Shown here piece by piece: positions 28,546 to 39,513 of a DNA stretch of 64,000 nt (positions are counted from its first letter, which is position 1; each line of letters begins with the position of its first letter). A program made the translations under genes and the position numbers. The stretch is from the NCBI RefSeq assembly GCF_032854445.1, contig NW_027018052.1:1-64000 (forward strand), read 5' to 3'. Origin of the DNA: Liolophura sinensis. Its lineage: Eukaryota > Mollusca > Polyplacophora > Chitonida > Chitonidae. The notes under the pieces are model-generated. The model saw nothing but the letters and a program-made list of their open reading frames with translations. It had not been told where the DNA came from and did no database searches.

Positions 28546-31500
28546 GACTTAGAAGTAAGACATTTGCTGGGTGAGTTAAATGGGCTTGGCCCAAAGATTT
28601 GACATCTTCTGGGCTACCGAAGGGCACATAACTTATAATCAAAAGTTGAATATAGTAATGACCAGTCGCGATTGTACATAGTACATGTAGCCGATTTCAA
28701 TTAGCAAAAGGACCAGGCAAAAATCCAAAAGTGGAAAAAATGTTCCAATGCTGCTGGTAAGAGGCTAATCCGGCGTATTTTGTGACGAGAAATCGAATGG
28801 TGCAAACCGCGTTGCTCTCCGACCAATACTTTTGGCTGTAGCCACAATTGAATCATCATTTATGTCAAAATCACGTGCCCAGCAACGGCTCTTACTCCAT
28901 GGAAACCAAGGAAATTTCCAATTTTTCAACACCTGGAGATGCCTGACCCAATTGCGCATCTTTTGGCACCTTATTGATGTGGGTCAGTGTTCAATTGTAC
29001 TTTTTACAGCAGACTGTATCAAGTACCTTGTGGTTTTTATATAAAAATGGCGTGGTTTTTCTACATGTAGATAAAGAGATTAAGTTTATCTTCGACTTAG
29101 AAGTAAGACATTTGCTGGGTGAGTTAAATGGGCTTGGCCCAAAGATTTGACATCTTCTGGGCTACCGAAGGGCACATAACTTATAATCAAAAGTTGAATA
29201 TAGTAATGACCAGTCGCGATTGTACATAGTACATGTAGCCGATTTCAATTAGCAAAAGGACCAGGCAAAAATCCAAAAGTGGAAAAAATGTTCCAATCGT
29301 GCTGGTAAGAGGCTAATCCGACGTATTTTGTGACGAGAAATCGAATGGTGCAAACCGCGTTGCTCTCCGACCAATACTTTTGGCTGTAGCCACAATTGAA
29401 TCATCATTTATGTCAAAATCACGTGCCCAGCAACGGCTCTTACTCCATGGAAACCAAGGAAATTTCCAATTTTTCAACACCTAGAGATGCCTGACCCAAT
29501 TGCGCATCTTTTGGCACCTTATTGATGTGGGTCAGTGTTCAATTGTACTTTTTACAGCAGACTGTATCAAGTACCTTGTGTTTTTTATATAAAAATGGTG
29601 TGGTTTTTCTACATGTAGATAAAGACATTGAGTTTATCTTCGACTTAGAAGTAAGACATTTGCTGGGTGAGTTAAATGGGCTTGGCCCAAAGATTTGACG
29701 TCTTCTGGGCTACCGAAGGGCACATAACTTATAATCAAAAGTTGAATATAGTAATAACCAGTCGCGATGGTACATAGTACATGTAGCCGATTTCAATTAG
29801 CAAAAGGACCAGGCAAAAATCCAAAAGTGGAAAAAATGTTCCAATGCTGCTGGTAAGAGGCTAATCTGACGTATTTTGTGACGAGAAATCGAATGGTGCA
29901 AACCGCGTTGCTCTCCGACCAATACTTTTGGCTGTAGCCACAATTGAATCATCATTTATGTCAAAATCACGTGCCCAGCAACGGCTCTTACTCCATGGAA
30001 ACCACGGAAATTTGCAATTTTTCAACACCTGGAGATGCCTGACCCAATTGCGCATCTTTTGGCACCTTATTGATGTGGGTCAGTGTTCAATTGTACTTTT
30101 TACAGCAGACTGTATCAAGTACCTTGTGTTTTTTTTATATAAAAATGGTGTGGTTTTTCTACATGTAGATAAAGAGATTAAGTTTATCTTCGACTTAGAA
30201 GTAAGACATTTGCTGGGTGAGTTAAATGGGCTTGGCCCAAAGATTTGACATCTTCTGGGCTACCGAAGGGCACATAACTTATAATCAAAAGTTGAATATA
30301 GTAATGACCAGTCGCGATTGTACATAGTACATGTAGCCGATTTCAATTAGCAAAAGGACCAGGCAAAAATCCAAAAGTGGAAAAAATGTTCCAATGCTGC
30401 TGGTAAGAGGCTAATCTGACGTATTTTGTGACGAGAAATCGAATGGTGCAAACCGCGTTGCTCTCCGACCAATACTTTTGGCTGTAGCCACAATTGAATC
30501 ATCATTTATGTCAAAATCACGTGCCCAGCAACGGCTCTTACTCCATGGAAACCAAGGAAATTTCCAATTTTTCAACAGCTGGAGATGCCTGACCCAATTG
30601 CGCATCTTTCGGCACCTTATTGATGTGGGTCAGTGTTCAATTGTACTTTTTACAGCAGACTGTATCAAGTACCTTGTGGTTTTTATATAAAAATGGTGTG
30701 GTTTTTCTACATGTAGATAAAGAGATTAAGTTTATCTTCGACTTAGAAGTAAGACATTTGCTGGGTGAGTTAAATGGGCTTGGCCCAAAGATTTGACATC
30801 TTCTGGGCTACCGAAGGGCACATAACTTATAATCAAAAGTTGAATATAGTAATGACCAGTCGCGATTGTACATAGTACATGTAGCCGATTTCAATTAGCA
30901 AAAGGACCAGGCAAAAATCCAAAAGTGGAAAAAATGTTCCAATGCTGCTGGTAAGAGGCTAATCCGACGTATTTTGTGACGAGAAATCGAATGGTGCAAA
31001 CCGCGTTGCTCTCCGACCAATACTTTTGGCTGTAGCCACAATTGAATCATCATTTATGTCAAAATCACGTGCCCAGCAACGGCTCTTACTCCATGGAAAC
31101 CAAGGAATTTTCCAATTTTTCAACACCTGGAGATGCCTGACCCAATTGCGCATCTTTTGGCACTTTATTGATGTGGGTCAGTGTTCAATTGTACTTTTTA
31201 CAGCAGACTGTATCAAGTACCTTGTGGTTTTTATATAAAAATGGTGTGGTTTTTCTACATGTAGATAAAGAGATTAAGTTTATCTTCGACTTAGAAGTAA
31301 GACATTTGCTGGGTGAGTTAAATGGGCTTGGCCCAAAGATTTGACATCTTCTGGGCTACCGAAGGGCACATAACTTATAATCAAAAGTTGAATATAGTAA
31401 TGACCAGTCGCGATTGTACATAGTACATGTAGCCGATTTCAATTAGCAAAAGGACCAGGCAAAAATCCAAAAGTGGAAAAAATGTTCCAATGCTGCTGGT

Positions 31501-33480
31501 AAGAGGCTAATCCGACGTATTTTGTGACGAGAAATCGAATGGTGCAAACCGCGTTGCTCTCCGACCAATACTTTTGGCTGTAGCCACAATTGAATCATCA
31601 TTTATGTCAAAATCACGTGCCCAGCAACGGCTCTTACTCCATGGAAACCAAGGAAATTTCCAATTTTTCAACAGCTGGAGATGCCCGACCCAATTGCGCA
31701 TCTTTTGGCACCTTATTGATGTGGGTCAGTGTTCAATTGTACTTTTTACAGCAGACTGTATCAAGTACCTTGTGGTTTTTATATAAAAATGGTGTGGTTT
31801 TTCTACATGTAGATAAAGAGATTAAGTTTATCTTCGACTTAGAAGTAAGACATTTGCTGGGTGAGTTAAATGGGCTTGGCCCAAAGATTTGACATCTTCT
31901 GGGCTACCGAAGGGCACATAACTTATAATCAAAAGTTGAATATAGTAATGACCAGTCGCGATGGTACATAGTACATGTAGCCGATTTCAATTAGCAAAAG
32001 GACCAGGCAAAAATCCAAAAGTAAAAAAAATGCTCCAATCGTGCTGGTAAGAGGCTAATCCGACGTATTTTGTGACGAGAAATCGAATGGTGCAAACCGC
32101 GTTGCTCTCCGACCAATACTTTTGGCTGTAGCCACAATTGAATCATCATTTATGTCAAAATCACGTGCCCAGCAACGGTTCTTACTCCATGGAAACCAAG
32201 GAAATTTCCAATTTTTCAACAGCTGGAGATGCCTGACCCAATTGCGCATCTTTTGGCACCTTATTGATGTGGGTCAGTGTTCAATTGTACTCTTTACAGC
32301 AGACTGTATCAAGTACCTTGTGGTTTTTATATAAAAATGGTGTGGTTTTTCTACATGTAGATAAAGAGATTAAGTTTATCTTCGACTTAGAAGTAAGACA
32401 TTTGCTGGGTGAGTTAAATGGGCTTGGCCCAAAGATTTGACATCTTCTGGGCTACCGAAGGGCACATAACTTATAATCAAAAGTTGAATATAGTAATGAC
32501 CAGTCGCGATGGTACATAGTACATGTAGCCGATTTCAATTAGCAAAAGGACCAGGCAAAAATCCAAAAGTAAAAAAAAATGCTCCAATCGTGCTGGTAAG
32601 AGGCTAATCCGACGTATTTTGTGACGAGAAATCGAATGGTGCAAACCGCGTTGCTCTCCGACCAATACTTTTGGCTGTAGCCACAATTGAATCATCATTT
32701 ATGTCAAAATCACGTGCCCAGCAACGGCTCTTACTCCATGGAAACCAAGGAAATTTCCAATTTTTCAACAGCTGGAGATGCCTGACCCAATTGCGCATCT
32801 TTTGGCACCTTATTGATGTGGGTCAGTGTTCAATTGTACTTTTTACAGCAGACTGTATCAAGTACCTTGTGGTTTTTATATAAAAATGGTGTGGTTTTTC
32901 TACATGTAGATAAAGAGATTAAGTTTATCTTCGACTTAGAAGTAAGACATTTGCTGGGTGAGTTAAATGGGCTTGGCCCAAAGATTTGACATCTTCTGGG
33001 CTACCGAAGGGCACATAACTTATAATCAAAAGTTGAATATAGTAATGACCAGTCGCGATTGTACATAGTACATGTAGCCGATTTCAATTAGCAAAAGGAC
33101 CAGGCAAAAATCCAAAAGTGGAAAAAATGTTCCAATGCTGCTGGTAAGAGGCTAATCCGACGTATTTTGTGACGAGAAATCGAATGGTGCAAACCGCGTT
33201 GCTCTCCGACCAATACTTTTGGCTGTAGCCACAATTGAATCATCATTTATGTCAAAATCACGTGCCCAGCAACGGCTCTTACTCCATGGAAACCAAGGAA
33301 ATTTGCAATTTTTCAACAGCTGGAGATGCCTGACCCAATTGCGCATCTTTTGGCACCTTATTGATGTGGGTCAGTGTTCAATTGTACTTTTTACAGCAGA
33401 CTGTATCAAGTACCTTGTGTTTTTTATATAAAAATGGTGTGGTTTTTCTACATGTAGATAAAGACATTGAGTTTACCTTC
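28546..33480. repeat. Satellite segment, nine monomers without an obvious higher-order unit
   Basis: The first two copies continue the 8-mer order (28546 like the fourth, 29094 like the fifth, with the hybrid 188-206 block). The rest, from 29642, are mostly 'gagattaag' monomers with private substitutions and no repeated order that I can see. Copies at 31836 and 32384 both carry 128G with AA/C/CG. The stretch separates the left and right haplotype territories. Confidence 0.85.
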
Positions 33481-33515
33481 GACTTAGAAGTAAGACATTT
33501 GCTGGGTGAGTTAAA

Positions 33516-33528
33516 TGGGCTTGGCCCA
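33516..33528. repeat. Inverted repeat TGGGC-TTG-GCCCA
   Basis: Five-base perfect G+C-rich arms surround a 3-base loop. The loop is short for a cruciform but could form in single-stranded DNA or RNA. It is highly conserved among copies; single-base indels in the left segment affect it (for example 'cttgggccc' near 592). Confidence 0.7.
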
Positions 33529-33607
33529 AAGATTTGACATCTTCTGGGCTACCGAAGGGCACATAACTTATAATCAAAAGTTGAATATAGTAATGACCAG
33601 TCGCGAT

Positions 33608-33624
33608 TGTACATAGTACATGTA
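33608..33624. repeat. Overlapping palindromes TGTAC-ATA-GTACA and TACATGTA
   Basis: Arms TGTAC and GTACA flank a 3-base loop (33608-33620), and the right arm overlaps a perfect 8-bp palindrome (33617-33624). The 128G variant ('gatggtac') removes the outermost pair of the first palindrome in a large minority of copies but leaves the inner four pairs. Confidence 0.75.
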
Positions 33625-33640
33625 GCCGATTTCAATTAGC

Positions 33641-33675
33641 AAAAGGACCAGGCAAAAATCCAAAAGTGGAAAAAA
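33641..33675. other. Phased A-tract stretch, possible intrinsic bend (one per monomer)
   Basis: Four A-tracts (33641-33644, 33654-33658, 33662-33665, 33670-33675) follow one another at roughly 8-13 base intervals. Near-helical spacing of A-tracts is known to curve DNA and is common in satellites. The AA/C/CG haplotype lengthens the last tract. Confidence 0.4.
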
Positions 33676-33767
33676 TGTTCCAATGCTGCTGGTAAGAGGC
33701 TAATCCGACGTATTTTGTGACGAGAAATCGAATGGTGCAAACCGCGTTGCTCTCCGACCAATACTTT

Positions 33768-33779
33768 TGGCTGTAGCCA
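33768..33779. repeat. Inverted repeat TGGCT-GT-AGCCA
   Basis: Five-base perfect arms flank a 2-base centre. The site resembles a nuclear factor I palindrome (TTGGC then GCCAA), but the spacing is one base too short and the outer base is wrong, so I do not claim binding. It is almost invariant between copies. Confidence 0.65.
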
Positions 33780-33806
33780 CAATTGAATCATCATTTATGT
33801 CAAAAT

Positions 33807-33841
33807 CACGTGCCCAGCAACGGCTCTTACTCCATGGAAAC
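33807..33841. promoter_or_regulatory. E-box CACGTG with adjacent X-box-like and CCATGGAAAC sites
   Basis: CACGTG (33807-33812) is a perfect E-box. It overlaps GTGCCCAGCAAC (33810-33821), which matches the RFX X-box pattern GTNRCC-RGYAAC at 11 of 12 positions. CCATGGAAAC (33832-33841) resembles the right half of another RFX-type site. The 329A variant (CAAGTG) destroys the E-box in three copies (34577, 37318, 52670). Motif matches this short arise by chance, so function is unproven. Confidence 0.25.
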
Positions 33842-33968
33842 CAAGGAAATTTGCAATTTTTCAACACCTGGAGATGCCTGACCCAATTGCGCATCTTTTG
33901 GCACCTTATTGATGTGGGTCAGTGTTCAGTTGTATTTTTTACAGCAGACTGTATCAAGTACCTTGTGG

Positions 33969-33982
33969 TTTTTATATAAAAA
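33969..33982. promoter_or_regulatory. 14-bp AT palindrome with TATA-like core (one per monomer)
   Basis: TTTTTATATAAAAA is a perfect palindrome and contains TATATAAAA on both strands, matching the TATA-box consensus TATAWAAR. It is present at this monomer position in nearly all copies; rare breaks include 39464 (AAGAA) and about 42741. A promoter role is only inferred: AT palindromes of this kind also simply melt or extrude easily. Confidence 0.35.
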
Positions 33983-33994
33983 TGGTGTGGTTTT

Positions 33995-34006
33995 TCTACA
34001 TGTAGA
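33995..34006. repeat. 12-bp perfect palindrome TCTACATGTAGA (one per monomer)
   Basis: The 12 bases read the same on both strands. The site lies 13 bp after the AT palindrome. It is kept in almost all copies; exceptions include 2175 (acatttag), 34550 (acatatag) and the two linked copies at 26869 and 27965, where the outer arm changes. Confidence 0.8.
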
Positions 34007-36221
34007 TAAAGAGATTAAGATTATCTTCGACTTAGAAGTAAGACATTTGCTGGGTGAGTTAAATGGGCTTGGCCCAAAGATTTGACATCTTCTGGGCTAC
34101 CGAAGGGCACATAACTTATAATCAAAAGTTGAATATAGTAATGACCAGTCGCGATGGTACATAGTACATGTAGCCGATTTCAATTAGCAAAAGGACCAGG
34201 CAAAAATCCAAAAGTAAAAAAAATGCTCCAATCGTGCTGGTAAGAGGCTAATCCGACGTATTTTGTGACGAGAAATCGAATGGTGCAAACCGCGTTGCTC
34301 TCCGAGCAATACTTTTGGCTGTAGCCACAATTGAATCATCATTTATGTCAAAATCACGTGCCCAGCAACGGCTCTTACTCCATGGAAACCAAGGAAATTT
34401 CCAATTTTTCAACAGCTGCAGATGCCTGACCCAATTGCGCATCTTTTGGCACCTTATTGATGTGGGTCAGTGTTCAATTGTACTTTTTACAGCAGACTGT
34501 ATCAAGTACCTTGTGGTTTTTATATAAAAATGGTGTGGTTTTTCTACATATAGATAAAGAGATTAAGTTTATCTTCGACTTAGAAGTAAGACATTTGCTG
34601 GGTGAGTTAAATGGGCTTGGCCCAAAGATTTGACATCTTCTGGGCTACCGAAGGGCACATAACTTATAATCAAAAGATGAATATAGTAATGACCAGTCGC
34701 GATTGTACATAGTACATGTAGCCGATTTCAATTAGCAAAAGGACCAGGCAAATATCCAAAAGTGGAAAAAATGTTCCAATGCTGCTGGTAAGAGGCTAAT
34801 CCGACGTATTTTGTGACGAGAAATCGAATGGTGCAAACCGCGTTGCTCTCCGAGCAATACTTTTGGCTGTAGCCACAATTGAATCATCAATTATGTCAAA
34901 ATCAAGTGCCCAGCAACGGCTCTTACTCCATGGAAACCAAGGAAATTTGCAATTTTTCAACAGCTGGAGATGCCTGACCCAATTGCGCATCTTTTGGCAC
35001 CTTATTGATGTGGGTCAGTGTTCAATTGTACTTTTTACAGCAGACTGTATCAAGTACCTTGTGGTTTTTATATAAAAATGGTGTGGTTTTTCTACATGTA
35101 GATAAAGAGATTAAGTTTATCTTCGACTTAGAAGTAAGACATTTGCTGGGTGAGTTAAATGGGCTTGGCCCAAAGATTTGACATCTTCTGGGCTACCGAA
35201 GGGCACATAACTTATAATGAAAAGATGAATATAGTAATGACCAGTCGCGAATGTACATAGTACATGTAGCCGATTTCAATTAGCAAAAGGACCAGGCAAA
35301 TATCCAAAAGTGGAAAAAATGTTCCAATGCTGCTGGTAAGAGGCTAATCCGACGTATTTTGTGACGAGAAATCGAATGGTGCAAACAGCGTTGCTCTCCG
35401 AGCAATACTTTTGGCTGTAGCCACAATTGAATCATCAATTATGTCAAAATCACGTGCCCAGCAACGGCTCTTACTCCATGGAAACCAAGGAAATTTACAA
35501 TTTTTCAACACCTGGAGATGCCTGGCCCAATTGCGCATCTTTTGGCACCTTATTGATGTGGGTCAGTGTTCAGTTGTAGTTTTTACAGCAGACTGTATCA
35601 AGTACCTTGTGTTTTTTATATAAAAATGGTGTGGTTTTTCTACATGTAGATAAAGACATTGAGTTTATCTTCGACTTAGAAGTAAGACATTTGCTGGGTG
35701 AGTTAAATGGGCTTGGCCCAAAGATTTGACGTCTTCTGGGCTACCGAAGGGCACATAACTTATAATCAAAAGTTGAATATAGTAATGACCAGTCGCGATG
35801 GTACATAGTACATGTAGCCGATTTCAATTAGCAAAAAGGACCAGGCAAAAATCCAAAAGTAAAAAAAATGTTCCAATCGTGCTGGTAAGAGGCTAATCCG
35901 ACGTATTTTGTGACGAGAAATCGAATGGTGCAAACCGCGCTGCTCTCCGACCAATACTTTTGGCTGTAGCCACAATTGAATCATCATTTATGTCAAAATC
36001 ACGTGCCCAGCAACGGCTCTTACTCCATGGAAACCAAGGAAATTTGCAATTTTTCAACACCTGGAGATGCCTGACCCAATTGCGCATCTTTTGGCACCTT
36101 ATTGATGTGGGTCAGTGTTCAATTGTACTTTTTACAGCAGACTGTATCAAGTACCTTGTGTTTTTTATATAAAAATGGTGTGGTTTTTCTACATGTAGAT
36201 AAAGACATTGAGTTTATCTTC

Positions 36222-38965
36222 GACTTAGAAGTAAGACATTTGCTGGGTGAGTTAAATGGGCTTGGCCCAAAGATTTGACATCTTCTGGGCTACCGAAGGG
36301 CACATAACTTATAATCAAAAGTTGAATATAGTAATGACCAGTCGCGATTGTACATAGTACATGTAGCCGATTTCAATTAGCAAAAGGACCAGGCAAAAAT
36401 CCAAAAGTGGAAAAAATGTTCCAATGCTGCTGGTAAGAGGCTAATCCGACGTATTTTGTGACGAGAAATCGAATGGTGCAAACCGCGTTGCTCTCCGACC
36501 AATACTTTTGGCTGTAGCCACAATTGAATCATCATTTATGTCAAAATCACGTGCCCAGCAACGGCTCTTACTCCATGGAAACCAAGGAAATTTCCAATTT
36601 TTCAACACCTGGAGATGCCTGACCCAATTGAGCATCTTTTGGCACCTTATTGATGTGGGTCAGTGTTCAATTGTATTTTTTACAGCAGACTGTATCAAGT
36701 ACCTTGTGGTTTTTATATAAAAATGGTGTGGTTTTTCTACATGTAGATAAAGAGATTAAGATTATCTTCGACTTAGAAGTAAGACATTTGCTGGGTGAGT
36801 TAAATGGGCTTGGCCCAAAGATTTGACATCTTCTGGGCTACCGAAGGGCACATAACTTATAATCAAAAGTTGAATATAGTAATGACCAGTCGCGATGGTA
36901 CATAGTACATGTAGCCGATTTCAATTAGCAAAAGGACCAGGCAAAAATCCAAAAGTAAAAAAAATGCTCCAATCGTGCTGGTAAGAGGCTAATCCGACGT
37001 ATTTTGTGACGAGAAATCGAATGGTGCAAACCGCGTTGCTCTCCGAGCAATTCTTTTGGCTGTAGCCACAATTGAATCATCATTTATGTCAAAATCACGT
37101 GCCCAGCAACGGCTCTTACTCCATGGAAACCAAGGAAATTTCCAATTTTTCAACAGCTGCAGATGCCTGACCCAATTGCGCATCTTTTGGCACCTTATTG
37201 ATGTGGGTCAGTGTTCAATTGTACTTTTTACAGCAGACTGTATCAAGTACCTTGTGGTTTTTATATAAAAATGGTGTGGTTTTTCTACATGTAGATAAAG
37301 AGATTAAGTTTATCTTCGACTTAGAAGTAAGACATTTGCTGGGTGAGTTAAATGGGCTTGGCCCAAAGATTTGACATCTTCTGGGCTACCGAAGGGCACA
37401 TAACTTATAATCAAAAGATGAATATAGTAATGACCAGCGCGATGGTACATAGTAACATGTAGCCGATTTCAATTAGCAAAAGGACCAGGCAAATATCCAA
37501 AAGTGGAAAAAATGTTCCAATGCTGCTGGTAAGAGGCTAATCCGACGTATTTTGTGACGAGAAATCGAATGGTGCAAACCGCGTTGCTCTCCGAGCAATA
37601 CTTTTGGCTGTAGCCACAATTGAATCATCAATTATGTCAAAATCAAGTGCCCAGCAACGGCTCTTACTCCATGGAAACCAAGGAAATTTGCAATTTTTCA
37701 ACACCTGGAGATTGCCTGACCCAATTGCGCATCTTTTGGCACCTTATTGATGTGGGTCAGTGTTCAATTGTACTTTTTACAGCAGACTGTATCAAGTACC
37801 TTGTGGTTTTTATATAAAAATGGTGTGGTTTTTCTACATGTAGATAAAGAGATTAAGTTTATCTTCGACTTAGAAGTAAGACATTTGCTGGGTGAGTTAA
37901 ATGGGCTTGGCCCAAAGATTTGACATCTTCTGGGCTACCGAAGGGCACATAACTTATAATCAAAAGATGAATATAGTAATGACCAGTCGCGAATGTACAT
38001 AGTACATGTAGCCGATTTCAATTAGCAAAAGGACCAGGCAAATATCCAAAAGTGGAAAAAATGTTCCAATGCTGCTGGTAAGAGGCTAATCCGACGTATT
38101 TTGTGACGAGAAATCGAATGGTGCAAACAGCGTTGCTCTCCGAGCAATACTTTTGGCTGTAGCCACAATTGAATCATCAATTATGTCAAAATCACGTGCC
38201 CAGCAACGGCTCTTACTCCATGGAAACCAAGGAAATTTACAATTTTTCAACACCTGGAGATGCCTGGCCCAATTGCGCATCTTTTGGCACCTTATTGATG
38301 TGGGTCAGTGTTCAATTGTACTTTTTACAGCAGACTGTATCAAGTACCTTGTGTTTTTTTATATAAAAAATGGTGTGGTTTTTCTACATGTAGATAAAGA
38401 CATTGAGTTTATCTTCGACTTAGAAGTAAGACATTTGCTGGGTGAGTTAAATGGGCTTGGCCCAAAGATTTGACGTCTTCTGGGCTACCGAAGGGCACAT
38501 AACTTATAATCAAAAGTTGAATATAGTAATGACCAGTCGCGATGGTACATAGTACATGTAGCCGATTTCAATTAGCAAAAAGGACCAGGCAAAAATCCAA
38601 AAGTAAAAAAAGTGTTCCAATCGTGCTGGTAAGAGGCTAATCCGACGTATTTTGTGACGAGAAATCGAATGGTGCAAACCGCGTTGCTCTCCGACCAATA
38701 CTTTTGGCTGTAGCCACAATTGAATCATCATTTATGTCAAAATCACGTGCCCAGCAACGGCTCTTACTCCATGGAAACCAAGGAAATTTGCAATTTTTCA
38801 ACAGCTGGAGATGCCTGACCCAATTGCGCATCTTTTGGCACCTTATTGATGTGGGTCAGTGTTCAATTGTACTTTTTACAGCAGACTGTATCAAGTACCT
38901 TGTGTTTTTTATATAAAAATGGTGTGGTTTTTCTACATGTAGATAAAGACATTGAGTTTATCTTC
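36222..38965. repeat. 5-monomer higher-order repeat, copy 2
   Basis: All five ordered signatures of the preceding block recur: 455T/540A, then 391C with 278G, then 329A, then 263A/401G with 127A, then 59G with 'aaaaagga'. The offset is 2741 bp. Copy-specific changes include 'ttgagcatc' in the first monomer and, in the third, a one-base loss ('ccagcgcgatgg') with a one-base gain ('agtaacatg') near 37437-37455. Confidence 0.9.
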
Positions 38966-39513
38966 GACTTAGAAGTAAGACATTTGCTGGGTGAGTTAAA
39001 TGGGCTTGGCCCAAAGATTTGACATCTTCTGGGCTACCGAAGGGCACATAACTTATAATCAAAAGTTGAATATAGTAATGACCAGTCGCGATTGTACATA
39101 GTACATGTAGCCGATTTCAATTAGCAAAAGGACCAGGCAAAAATCCAAAAGTGGAAAAAATGTTCCAATGCTGCTGGTAAGAGGCTAATCCGACGTATTT
39201 TGTGACGAGAAATCGAATGGTGCAAACCGCGTTGCTCTCCGACCAATACTTTTGGCTGTAGCCACAATTGAATCATCATTTATGTCAAAATCACGTGCCC
39301 AGCAACGGCTCTTACTCCATGGAAACCAAGGAAATTTGCAATTTTTCAACAGCTGGAGATGCCTGACCCAATTGCGCATCTTTTGGCACCTTATTGATGT
39401 GGGTCAGTGTTCAATTGTACTTTTTACAGCAGACTGTATCAAGTACCTTGTGTTTTTTATATAAGAATGGTGTGGTTTTTCTACATGTAGATAAAGAGAT
39501 TAAGTTTATCTTC
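38966..39513. repeat. Single monomer between higher-order blocks
   Basis: This is an ordinary monomer with 373G, 387G and 'gagattaag'. A private A-to-G change gives 'atataagaatgg' near 39464 and breaks the 14-bp AT palindrome of this copy. Confidence 0.85.

Larger units (their letters stand above)
33481..34028. repeat. Reference monomer used for the position map of the satellite
   Basis: This is one complete 548-bp copy, numbered from 'gacttagaag' as position 1. It carries three minor states (449G, 455T, 540A). Recurrent variable positions across the array are: 59 A/G; 101 T/A; 107 A/G; 127 T/A; 128 T/G; 157 T/G; 177 A/T; 188-189 GG/AA, 198 T/C and 205-206 GC/CG (usually linked); 226 C/T; 247 A/G; 263 C/A; 267 T/C; 269 G/A; 278 C/G; 314 T/A; 329 C/A; 373 G/C/A; 387 C/G; 391 G/C; 401 A/G; 455 C/T; 487-488 GG/GT/TG; 533 and 537 (C..G in 'gacattgag' or G..A in 'gagattaag'); 540 T/A. 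Most copies are two-state at each site, so the array is a mosaic of a small number of haplotypes rather than randomly diverged copies. Confidence 0.95.
33481..36221. repeat. 5-monomer higher-order repeat, copy 1
   Basis: The monomers start at 33481, 34029, 34577, 35125 and 35673. In order: (1) 455T with 540A; (2) 128G, AA/C/CG, 278G and 391C ('gctgcagatg'); (3) 101A, 177T, 278G, 314A, 329A ('atcaagtg'); (4) 101A, 127A, 177T, 263A, 278G, 314A, 373A, 401G; (5) 59G ('gacgtc'), 128G, one extra A ('aaaaagga') and a mixed 188-206 block. The same order recurs in the next 2.74 kb. These are the first B-subfamily copies in the window. Confidence 0.9.

Noticed and set aside
33502-33515. Splice-donor-like GGTGAGTTAA, and GGTAAGAGG at 33691-33699
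   Set aside because: These are good matches to a donor consensus, but no convincing acceptor or coding exon accompanies them. Short matches like this are expected by chance.
33700-33894. Minus-strand 64-codon open frame present in most monomers
   Set aside because: It has no recognised family and no sign of purifying selection by eye. Its recurrent variants include amino-acid changes (Trp/Cys, Leu/Val, Asn/Ile), and it overlaps the plus-strand frame.
33767-33979. Plus-strand 70-codon open frame present in most monomers
   Set aside because: It starts at TTG, overlaps a 64-codon minus-strand frame in the same place, has no recognisable domain, and its repetition simply reflects the repeat. 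Indels in other copies break or lengthen it freely, and the 548-bp period changes frame in each next copy.
33481-34028. CRISPR array or other prokaryotic direct-repeat system
   Set aside because: The unit is 548 bp with no short repeat alternating with unique spacers, and there are no associated genes.
33481-34028. Tandem 5S rRNA, U-snRNA or spliced-leader gene cluster
   Set aside because: I see none of the conserved 5S, U1, U2, U4, U5 or U6 segments. The fragments 'ttttggct' and 'tagcca' recall the dinoflagellate spliced leader but are in the reverse order and belong to an inverted repeat.
33481-34028. CENP-B box
   Set aside because: No stretch on either strand fits the pattern TTCG, four bases, A, two bases, CGGG. 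The TTCG occurrences lack the CGGG half.
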